Of a DNA stretch of 5,413 nucleotides, positions 1 to 5,155 are shown piece by piece (position 1 is the stretch's first letter; every line of letters begins with the position of its first letter). Made by a program: the position numbers and the translations under genes. The notes under the pieces were generated by a model. That model was not told where the DNA came from, made no database searches, and saw only the letters and a list, made by a program, of their open reading frames with translations. The stretch is from an uncultured beta proteobacterium (GTDB taxonomy: Bacteria; Pseudomonadota; Gammaproteobacteria; Burkholderiales; Burkholderiaceae_C). Location of the stretch: contig CAILKA010000196.1 in assembly GCA_903834645.1 (NCBI GenBank), positions 1 through 5,413 on the forward strand, read 5' to 3'.

Positions 1-130
1 GGGCTCGACACCACGGGAGCTGCCCTACGTGCTGCGGGGCCGCCTGTCGGGCGGACCGGTCGCCGGCATGTCGGTGCTCGGCGGCAGCGTCTCCTTCAGC
101 GCCGAGGGCTCGCTGCAACTGCCGCGCTGA
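1..130 (+). CDS. 3' end of an upstream gene, possibly LEA type 2 family protein (partial)
   Basis: Reading from base 2, 42 codons run open to a TGA at 128-130. The peptide has alternating hydrophobic and small residues with many glycines (for example LPYVLRGRLSGG and SVSFSAEGSLQLPR), which looks like beta-strands. The pattern 'PY-L-G', then glycines, then 'SFSAEGSLQLP' resembles the C-terminal strand region of LEA type 2 / LEA14-like (WHy domain) proteins found in Burkholderiales. This rests on pattern recognition of a short tail and is tentative. The start and most of the protein lie outside the window. The gene is on the same strand as ccmA, with 54 nt between its stop and the TTG at 185, so co-transcription is possible. 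It has no known role in cytochrome c maturation. Confidence 0.5.
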   Translation, partial: GSTPRELPYVLRGRLSGGPVAGMSVLGGSVSFSAEGSLQLPR

Positions 131-184
131 GCGCTTGAGCTGCAGCGAGCCCACGGCCCACCTCATTCACCGGCACCAAACGCC

Positions 185-937
185 TTGGTCTCGACGACTG
201 CCTCCACCCCACCGAACACGTCTCGCGCGGCAGCCGCGGCTGCCGCGGCGGCCACGCCGAAGGACCCTGAAGCCCTGCGCGAGGCCTCCCCACGCCTGGC
301 CGCGCGGGACCTGGCCGCCCAGCGCGGCGAACGGCTGCTCTTTGCCGGCCTGGAAATCGAGCTGCGCGCGGGTGAGGTGGTCTGGCTGCGGGGCACGAAC
401 GGCCGGGGCAAGACGACGCTGCTGCGGTTGCTGGCGGGGCTGTCCACGCCGGCCGAGGGCACGGTGTGCTTCGAGGGTGTGGCGATGCGCAGCGCGGACC
501 CTCAGTGGCGCCGCGAACTGGCCTACCTCGCCCACGCCAACGCGCTCAAGGACGACCTGCTGGCGCATGAGGCCTTGCGTTTCGTGGCCGGCTTGCGCGG
601 CACGCCTGTGCCGCCGCAGGCCGTGCAGGCCGCGCTGGAGCGGCTCGGTGTGGCGCGCCAGGCCCGCCTGCCGGTGCGCGTGCTCAGCCAGGGACAGCGC
701 AGACGGGTGGCACTGGCCCGGCTGGCGTTGCCCGATCCCCCACGGGTATGGCTGCTCGACGAGCCCTTCGACGCCCTCGATGACGCAGGCATCGGCACGC
801 TCGAGGCGCTGCTGCGCGCCCACGCCGCCTCGGGCGGCGCGGTGCTGCTGACGAGCCACCAGCCCTTGCCCGCAGACCTGGCCACCCGCGTGCTCGACCT
901 GGATGCCGTGTCGCGCACCGCGCGGCCGGGCAGCTGA
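185..937 (+). CDS. ccmA: Cytochrome c biogenesis heme exporter, ATP-binding protein CcmA
   Basis: Cytoplasmic ABC ATPase of the CcmABCD complex. With CcmB it uses ATP to release heme-loaded CcmE from CcmC/CcmD. With the TTG start at 185 (250 aa) the ABC elements are: Walker A GTNGRGKTT at residues 70-78, signature LSQGQRRRVALARL at 167-180, Walker B VWLLDEPF at 188-195, D-loop ALDD at 197-200 and switch His225 in TSHQ. All are intact. The usual CcmA fold begins near residue 36 (PRLAARDLAAQRGERLLF), and the family is normally about 205-220 aa. Residues 1-35 are therefore an extra low-complexity stretch with nine alanines at 15-23. There is no ATG, GTG or TTG between 185 and the core and no clear ribosome site before 185. 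A CTG at 275 lies 10 nt after GAAGGA (259-264) and would give 220 aa. Function is near certain; the start is not. The stop lies 30 nt before ccmB. Confidence 0.92.
   Translation: MVSTTASTPPNTSRAAAAAAAAATPKDPEALREASPRLAARDLAAQRGERLLFAGLEIELRAGEVVWLRGTNGRGKTTLLRLLAGLSTPAEGTVCFEGVAMRSADPQWRRELAYLAHANALKDDLLAHEALRFVAGLRGTPVPPQAVQAALERLGVARQARLPVRVLSQGQRRRVALARLALPDPPRVWLLDEPFDALDDAGIGTLEALLRAHAASGGAVLLTSHQPLPADLATRVLDLDAVSRTARPGS
226..247. repeat. 22-bp perfect palindrome near the ccmA start
   Basis: Bases 226-247 are a perfect inverted repeat with no spacer. The half-site is CGCGGCAGCCG and the dyad axis lies between 236 and 237. All 11 pairs match, and symmetry breaks at 225/248 (G against G). 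It lies inside the alanine-rich stretch read at the beginning of ccmA. In RNA it could form a very stable hairpin of about 9 bp with a tetraloop. It could be a protein-binding dyad or an RNA hairpin, or simply a by-product of repeated GCN alanine codons. I cannot distinguish these from sequence alone. Confidence 0.6.
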
Positions 938-967
938 GGCGACATCCACGCCCTGGAAATCGCGCAC

Positions 968-1636
968 ATGGGCCGGCTCTTCCTCGAAGTGTTCCTGCGC
1001 GACCTGCACCTGGCCGCACGCCGGCGCATCGAAACGCTGCTGCCGCTGGCCTTCTTCGCCGTCGCGGTGAGCCTGTTCCCCCTGGGGGTGGGCCCCGAGC
1101 CCCAGACGCTGCGGCTCATCGCCCCGGGGGTGGTGTGGGTATGCGCACTGCTGGCCTCGATGCTGTCGGTGGCCACGCTCTACGCCGGCGACCACGCCGA
1201 TGGCTCGCTCGAACAGATGCTGCTCGCTCCGCAGCCGGCCGTGGCCGTGGCGGCCGCCAAGGCGGCGGCGCACTGGGTGCTCAGCGGCTTGCCGCTGATC
1301 GCCGCTGCCCCGCTCATCGGATTGCTCTTCGACCTGGCCGCCCCGACACTGGTTGCCCTCGTGATCGGCCTGCTGCTGGGCACGCCGGTGCTGAGCCTGC
1401 TGGGCGGGCTGGGCGCCGCGCTCGTGATCGGGCTGCGCAGCGGTGGGATGCTGCTCATCCTCATCGTGCTGCCGCTGGCCACGCCGGCCCTGATCTTCGG
1501 GGCGGGCGCGGCCGCCACGGTGGAGCAAGGGTTGTCGGCTTCCGGGCATTATTCGCTGCTGGGAGCCTTGCTCATCGCCACCGCCTGCGGCGCACCGTTC
1601 GCGACGGCCGCCGCACTCCGCATCTCCACCGAGTGA
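968..1636 (+). CDS. ccmB: Heme exporter membrane protein CcmB
   Basis: Integral membrane subunit that partners the CcmA ATPase in the CcmABCD complex of the inner membrane. The 222-aa product matches the usual length (about 220). Family landmarks are present in order: FPLGVGPEP (37-45), IAPGVVWVCALLAS (51-64), DGSLEQMLLAP (78-88), LLLGTP (135-140), a hydrophobic block around MLLILIVLPL (161-170), and the C-terminal PFATAAALRIS (210-220), all very close to what I recall of E. coli CcmB. About six membrane segments are visible, roughly 23-42, 50-72, 102-123, 127-152, 159-181 and 194-216. The ATG at 968 is preceded by a weak GGAA (955-958) and follows the ccmA stop by 30 nt. The stop codon lies within a 10-nt sequence that recurs 44 nt downstream. 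Confidence 0.95.
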   Translation: MGRLFLEVFLRDLHLAARRRIETLLPLAFFAVAVSLFPLGVGPEPQTLRLIAPGVVWVCALLASMLSVATLYAGDHADGSLEQMLLAPQPAVAVAAAKAAAHWVLSGLPLIAAAPLIGLLFDLAAPTLVALVIGLLLGTPVLSLLGGLGAALVIGLRSGGMLLILIVLPLATPALIFGAGAAATVEQGLSASGHYSLLGALLIATACGAPFATAAALRISTE

Positions 1637-1680
1637 GCCCCGCATGCGTCACGAGCGAACCACGAGCGAGCACCGAGTGA
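1626..1680 (+). repeat. Degenerate 11-nt tandem repeat, ccmB end to ccmC
   Basis: Five consecutive 11-nt units can be laid out from 1626 to 1680. They are CCACCGAGTGA (1626-1636, which includes the ccmB stop), GCCCCGCATGC (1637-1647, the most diverged), GTCACGAGCGA (1648-1658), ACCACGAGCGA (1659-1669) and GCACCGAGTGA (1670-1680). Four of them share CGAGYGA, starting at 1630, 1652, 1663 and 1674. The 10-mer CACCGAGTGA is identical at 1627-1636 and 1671-1680. The repeat accounts for 44 of the 48 nt between ccmB and ccmC, which suggests the end of ccmB was duplicated by strand slippage. Any function is unknown. Confidence 0.65.
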
Positions 1681-1684
1681 CACG

Positions 1685-2467
1685 ATGCCGCTGACCTTCT
1701 ACACCTTCTCCTCGCCTCCGCGCTTCTACGCACTCACGGGCATCCTGGTGCCGCTGTGCTGGCTGGTGGCGGCGGGCTTCGCCGCCGCGGGCCTGTACAT
1801 GGGCTTCTTCGTGGCGCCCACCGATGCCACGCAAGGCGAGGTCTACCGGATCATCTTCATCCACGTGCCGGCGGCCTGGATGTCGATGCTGCTGTACCTC
1901 GTGATGGCCTTCTGGGCCGCGGTGGGCTGGGCGTTCCGGGCGCGGCTGGCCTCGATGGTGGCCCGCGCCATTGCGCCCACGGGGGCAATTTTCACGTTCC
2001 TCGCGCTGTGGACAGGCGCGCTGTGGGGCCGCCCGACCTGGGGCACCTACTGGGTCTGGGACGCGCGGCTGACCTCCGAGCTCATCCTCCTCTTCCTGTA
2101 CCTGGGCTACATCGCGCTGACCGAGGCCATCGACGACACGCGCCGGTCGGACGCCGCAGGCGCGCTGCTGGCGGTGGTGGGGGCGGTGAACGTGCCGATC
2201 ATCTACTTCTCGGTCAAGTGGTGGAACACGCTGCACCAGGGCGCCTCGGTGAGCCTCACGGCCGCGCCCAAGATGGCCACGACCATGCTCACCGCCATGC
2301 TGCTGATGACGGTGGCGTGCTGGGCCTATTCGTTCGCGGTCGTCTTCATGCGCACGCGTGCCATCATCCTGGAACGCGAGCGCGACACCCAGTGGGTGCG
2401 CGAGCTGGCGCCGGCGCCGGGCGGGGCATCCGTGCCGGGTTCCTGGAAGGAGAAGGTTTCCCGATGA
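1685..2467 (+). CDS. ccmC: Heme handling protein CcmC (heme transfer to CcmE)
   Basis: Inner-membrane protein of the heme handling protein family. It binds heme at its periplasmic face and passes it to the CcmE histidine. The 260-aa product carries the WWD domain at 114-132 (WGRPTWGTYWVWDARLTSE) and the two expected axial heme histidines: His60 in IFIHVPAAWMS and His184 in WWNTLHQG. As I recall, these are also the E. coli positions. Six membrane segments are visible, roughly 17-42, 56-84, 92-114, 129-149, 157-176 and 197-222. The C-terminal tail (about 230-260) is slightly longer than in E. coli CcmC (about 245 aa). The ATG at 1685 has no strong ribosome site; the bases before it come from the 11-nt repeat. 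The TGA overlaps the ccmD ATG. Confidence 0.97.
   Translation: MPLTFYTFSSPPRFYALTGILVPLCWLVAAGFAAAGLYMGFFVAPTDATQGEVYRIIFIHVPAAWMSMLLYLVMAFWAAVGWAFRARLASMVARAIAPTGAIFTFLALWTGALWGRPTWGTYWVWDARLTSELILLFLYLGYIALTEAIDDTRRSDAAGALLAVVGAVNVPIIYFSVKWWNTLHQGASVSLTAAPKMATTMLTAMLLMTVACWAYSFAVVFMRTRAIILERERDTQWVRELAPAPGGASVPGSWKEKVSR
2447..2456 (+). promoter_or_regulatory. Ribosome binding site for ccmD
   Basis: AAGGAGAAGG lies inside the last codons of ccmC. AAGGAG (2447-2452) is 11 nt from the ATG at 2464, and the second AAGG (2453-2456) is 7 nt from it. This supports the overlapping ccmD start. Confidence 0.6.
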
Positions 2468-2637
2468 ACTGGGGCAGCGCTTCGGAGTTCTACGCCATGG
2501 GCGGCAACGGCGCCTTCGTATGGGGCAGCTACGGCGTGTTTGCGCTGTGCGTGGCGCTCGAGCCCTGGCTCGCGTGGCGGCGCCGACGTGCAGCGCTGGA
2601 AGCAAGCGCTGCAGCCCTGCAGGAGGGCCAGGCATGA
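2464..2637 (+). CDS. ccmD: Heme exporter small subunit CcmD
   Basis: Small single-span membrane protein that associates with CcmC and CcmE and is needed for holo-CcmE release from the CcmABC complex. The product is 57 aa. It shows the family's weak but recognisable signature: FYAMGGNGAFVWGSYG at residues 9-24, one membrane helix at about 18-38, then the basic cluster RRRR (39-42) on the cytoplasmic side, and a short polar tail rich in Ala, Glu and Gln. Family members are commonly about 45-70 aa. The ATG overlaps the ccmC stop (ATGA, 2464-2467) and the TGA overlaps the ccmE ATG (2634-2637), so translation is probably coupled on both sides. Position between ccmC and ccmE is the classic one. The call rests on motif, length and context together. 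Confidence 0.93.
   Translation: MNWGSASEFYAMGGNGAFVWGSYGVFALCVALEPWLAWRRRRAALEASAAALQEGQA
2621..2627 (+). promoter_or_regulatory. Ribosome binding site for ccmE
   Basis: AGGAGGG lies within the ccmD 3' end, with 6 nt between its last base and the ATG at 2634. It fixes the ccmE start there, although the reading frame stays open much further upstream through ccmC and ccmD. Confidence 0.75.
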
Positions 2638-3092
2638 AGCCGCGCCAGAAGCGCCTGGCGCTGGCCCTGGGCGGCGTGGCGGCAGTGGGCGCGATCGTCG
2701 CGCTCGTGCTCAACGCCTTCCAGAGCAACCTCGTCTTCTTCTACTCGCCCACCCAGGTGGCGGCGCAGGAAGCTCCCAAGGGCCGCACCTTCCGCGTGGG
2801 CGGGCTGGTGCAGGAGGGCAGCGTCAGACGCGAGGGCACGCAGGTGAACTTCCTCATCACCGACACGGCGCAGACGGTGAGCGTGCGCTACGAGGGGATC
2901 CTCCCGGACCTCTTCAAGGAGGGCAAGGGGGTGGTGGCGCAGGGGCAGTTGCAAGGCGGCGTGTTCGTCGCCCGCGAGGTGCTGGCCAAGCACGACGAGA
3001 ACTACATGCCGCCCGAGGCCGCCGAGGCCCTGGAAAAGGCCAAGAAGGGTGATGCCAAGTACGGCCAGAGCGTGCAGGGGATGAAGCCTTGA
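2634..3092 (+). CDS. ccmE: Periplasmic heme chaperone CcmE
   Basis: CcmE receives heme from CcmC as a covalent adduct on a histidine and delivers it to the CcmF/CcmH ligase. The product is 152 aa (E. coli about 159). It starts with a short basic cytoplasmic tip (MKPRQKR) and one membrane anchor at about 8-29, followed by a periplasmic beta-barrel (OB-fold) domain at about 35-118. Recognisable blocks are FFYSPTQV (35-42), FRVGGLVQEGSV (53-64), VNFLITD (71-77), the segment YEGILPDLFKEGKGVVAQG (86-104), and the heme-attachment motif LAKHDENYMPPE at 117-128, with His120 as attachment residue and Tyr124 as the conserved heme-iron ligand. The flexible C-terminal tail is rich in Lys, Glu and Ala. 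The ATG overlaps the ccmD stop, and the ccmE TGA sits on the edge of the ccmF ribosome site. Confidence 0.97.
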   Translation: MKPRQKRLALALGGVAAVGAIVALVLNAFQSNLVFFYSPTQVAAQEAPKGRTFRVGGLVQEGSVRREGTQVNFLITDTAQTVSVRYEGILPDLFKEGKGVVAQGQLQGGVFVAREVLAKHDENYMPPEAAEALEKAKKGDAKYGQSVQGMKP

Positions 3093-3097
3093 GGAGG
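3092..3097 (+). promoter_or_regulatory. Ribosome binding site for ccmF
   Basis: A full AGGAGG starts on the last base of the ccmE stop codon and lies 5 nt before the ATG at 3103. It is one of the two strongest ribosome sites in the window, alongside that of ccmE. Confidence 0.8.
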
Positions 3098-3102
3098 CAG
3101 AA

Positions 3103-5094
3103 ATGAGCGTGGAGATCGGTCACTTTGCGCTGTGGATCGCGCTGGCGTTGGCAGGGGTGCTGGGCGTGGTGCCCCTCGTGGGTGCGCAGACCGGCCGCAC
3201 CGGCTGGATGGCTCTCGGCAAGCCCGGCTCGGTGGCGCTGTTTGCCGTCACGGTGGTGTCGTATGCCAGCCTGACGGCGGCCTTCGTCGTCAACGACTTC
3301 TCGGTGCTGTATGTGTCCCAGCACTCCAACAGCGAGTTGCCGCTGGCCTACCGGGTGGCAGGCGTGTGGGGCGGGCACGAGGGCTCGCTGCTCCTGTGGC
3401 TGCTGATGCTGGCGCTGTGGCAGGTGGCCGTGGCCCTGTACAGCCGGCACCTGCCGCTGCCGGTGGTGGCGCGCATCCTGTCGGTGATGTCGCTCATCTC
3501 GGTGGGGTTCCTGCTCTTCACGCTGCTCACCTCCAACCCCTTCGAGCGGCTGCTGCCCGCTGCCGCGGACGGTCGCGACCTCAACCCGCTGCTGCAAGAC
3601 CCCGGCATGGTCATCCACCCGCCGATGCTCTACATGGGCTACGTGGGCTTCTCGGTGGCCTTCGCCTTCGCGGTGGCCGCGCTCATCGGTGGCAACCTCG
3701 ATGCGCAGTGGGCGCGCTGGACGCGCCCGTGGACCACCGTGGCCTGGCTCTTCCTCACGCTGGGCATCGCCATCGGCAGCTGGTGGGCCTACTACGAGCT
3801 CGGCTGGGGCGGCTGGTGGTGCTGGGACCCGGTGGAAAACGCCTCCTTCATGCCCTGGCTCGTGGGTACTGCGCTGATCCACTCCCTGGCCGTGACGGAA
3901 AAGCGCGGCAGCTTCAAGAGCTGGACGGTGCTGCTGGCCATCCTGGCCTTCTCGCTGTCGCTGCTGGGCACCTTCCTCGTGCGCTCGGGGGTGCTGTCCT
4001 CCGTGCACGCCTTCGCCACCGATCCGGCGCGGGGCCTGTTCATCCTCGGGTTCCTCGTGGTGGTGGTGGGCGCCTCGCTGGCGCTCTACGCGTGGCGCGC
4101 GCCCAGCGTGGGCCTGGGGGCGCGCTTTGCGCTGCTGTCGCGCGAGACGCTGCTGCTGTCGAACAACGTGCTGCTGCTCGTGGCCTGTGCAGCGGTGCTG
4201 CTGGGCACGCTCTACCCGCTCGTGCTCGACTCGCTGGGCCTGGGCAAGATCTCGGTGGGCCCGCCCTACTTCGATGCCGTCTTCGTGCCGCTGATGGTGC
4301 CGGTGGTGGTGCTGATGGGCGTGGGGCCGATCGCACGCTGGAAGCAGGCCGACCTGCCCGACATCGCCAGCCGGCTGAAGTGGGCGGCCGGCGCCGCGGT
4401 GGTGGCGGCTGCGGGCTCGAGCTGGCTGGCCGGGCGCATGAGCTGGCTCGGGGCGCTGGGCCTGCTGCTGGCGTGGTGGGTGGTGTTCGGCCTGCTTACC
4501 GACCTGTGGGAGCGTGTGGCCCCGCGCGGCTCCGCGGCAGGCTCGCTCTGGCACCGCCTGGGCCTCGTGCCGCGGGCCACGTGGGGCATGATGCTTGCGC
4601 ACCTGGGCGTGGCGGTCTTCATCGTGGGCGTGACGATGGTCAAGACGCTCGAGGTGGAGCAAGACGTGAAGATGGCCCCAGGCGGCAGCGTGGTGGTGGA
4701 CGGCATCACCTTCACGCTGCGCGAGTTCAAGGAGGTCCAGGGCCCCAACTACAGCGCGGTGCGCGCGTGGGTGGAGGTGACGCGCGACGGGCGCAAGGTC
4801 ACCGACATGTACCCGGAAAAGCGTGTCTACCGCGTCCAGACGATGCCGATGACCGAGGCCTCGATACGCACCGGGCTCACGAAGGACCTCTACGTTTCGC
4901 TGGGTGAGCCGGTGGATGGCGGGCGTGCCTGGATCGTGCGCGTGTACGTCAAGCCCTTCGTCGACTGGATCTGGGGCGGCTGCGCGCTGATGGCGCTGGG
5001 CGGGCTGCTGGCGGCCCTGGACAGGCGCTACCGCGCGCGCCGGCCCGCCGAGCAGGGCTCGCCCCAGGCGGCTGCTGCCTCGGGTGCAGCGTGA
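3103..5094 (+). CDS. ccmF: Cytochrome c heme lyase subunit CcmF
   Basis: Large polytopic inner-membrane protein that takes heme from CcmE and, with CcmH (and CcmI), joins it to apocytochrome c. The 663-aa product has the usual length (E. coli about 647). The WWD domain is at about 227-252, beginning WWAYYELGWGGWWCWDPV. The four expected heme-ligand histidines are His172 (IHPPMLYMGY), His260 (LIHSLAVTEKR), His302 (RSGVLSSVHAF) and His500 (LAHLGVAVFIVG). Other conserved blocks include GHEGSLLLW (91-99), SNPFERL (144-150) and GPNYSAVRA (547-555). A periplasmic soluble segment covers about 516-615, followed by a last membrane helix at about 621-639 and an Ala/Arg-rich tail. One small oddity is Cys240 in WWCWD, where many CcmF proteins have Phe. 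ccmF starts 10 nt after the ccmE stop and is followed at once by an inverted repeat. Confidence 0.98.
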   Translation: MSVEIGHFALWIALALAGVLGVVPLVGAQTGRTGWMALGKPGSVALFAVTVVSYASLTAAFVVNDFSVLYVSQHSNSELPLAYRVAGVWGGHEGSLLLWLLMLALWQVAVALYSRHLPLPVVARILSVMSLISVGFLLFTLLTSNPFERLLPAAADGRDLNPLLQDPGMVIHPPMLYMGYVGFSVAFAFAVAALIGGNLDAQWARWTRPWTTVAWLFLTLGIAIGSWWAYYELGWGGWWCWDPVENASFMPWLVGTALIHSLAVTEKRGSFKSWTVLLAILAFSLSLLGTFLVRSGVLSSVHAFATDPARGLFILGFLVVVVGASLALYAWRAPSVGLGARFALLSRETLLLSNNVLLLVACAAVLLGTLYPLVLDSLGLGKISVGPPYFDAVFVPLMVPVVVLMGVGPIARWKQADLPDIASRLKWAAGAAVVAAAGSSWLAGRMSWLGALGLLLAWWVVFGLLTDLWERVAPRGSAAGSLWHRLGLVPRATWGMMLAHLGVAVFIVGVTMVKTLEVEQDVKMAPGGSVVVDGITFTLREFKEVQGPNYSAVRAWVEVTRDGRKVTDMYPEKRVYRVQTMPMTEASIRTGLTKDLYVSLGEPVDGGRAWIVRVYVKPFVDWIWGGCALMALGGLLAALDRRYRARRPAEQGSPQAAAASGAA

Positions 5095-5122
5095 GGCACG
5101 GTGTACCGCGCGTGACCGTGCC
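5095..5122 (+). other. Inverted repeat (possible mRNA hairpin) between ccmF and ccmG
   Basis: GGCACGGT (5095-5102) and ACCGTGCC (5115-5122) are perfect complements, giving an 8-bp G+C-rich stem with a 12-nt loop. The stem begins on the first base after the ccmF stop. The downstream sequence (5123-5130) is C-rich with only three T, not a T run, so it is not a standard intrinsic terminator. It lies in the 61-nt ccmF-ccmG gap, 33 nt before the ccmG ATG. It could act as a processing or stability element, an attenuator, or have no role. Confidence 0.5.
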
Positions 5123-5155
5123 GCCCTTCTCGGCATATCCCTCCACACGACGGTG

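Noticed and set aside
131..184. Possible sigma-70 promoter (TTGAGC at 135-140)
   Set aside because: No -10-like hexamer lies at 16-18 nt spacing, and no FNR-like dyad is visible. I cannot support a promoter in this gap.
128..937. Fusion of the upstream gene with ccmA by read-through of the TGA
   Set aside because: The frames match, but 54 nt of non-conserved sequence follow the stop and CcmA is a stand-alone ATPase in known systems. A shared frame has a one-in-three chance.
167..1645. Long open frame on the minus strand opposite ccmA and ccmB (about 492 codons)
   Set aside because: It has the same antisense shadow composition (Gln/Arg/His/Gly-rich), covers two well-supported genes, and shows no motif.
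2358..2633. Upstream in-frame extension of ccmE
   Set aside because: The frame is open there, but it overlaps ccmC and ccmD in another frame. The family N-terminus (short basic tip and anchor) begins at 2634, where a strong ribosome site and an ATGA overlap also place the start.
2914..5148. Very long open frame on the minus strand opposite ccmF (about 744 codons)
   Set aside because: It lies opposite ccmF, which is certain from motifs. Its translation is dominated by His, Arg, Gln and Ala with no recognisable domain, which is the usual product of reading the antisense of a G+C-rich gene.
5123..5150. Intrinsic terminator after ccmF
   Set aside because: The stem at 5095-5122 is not followed by a T run, and ccmG of the same operon begins 33 nt later.
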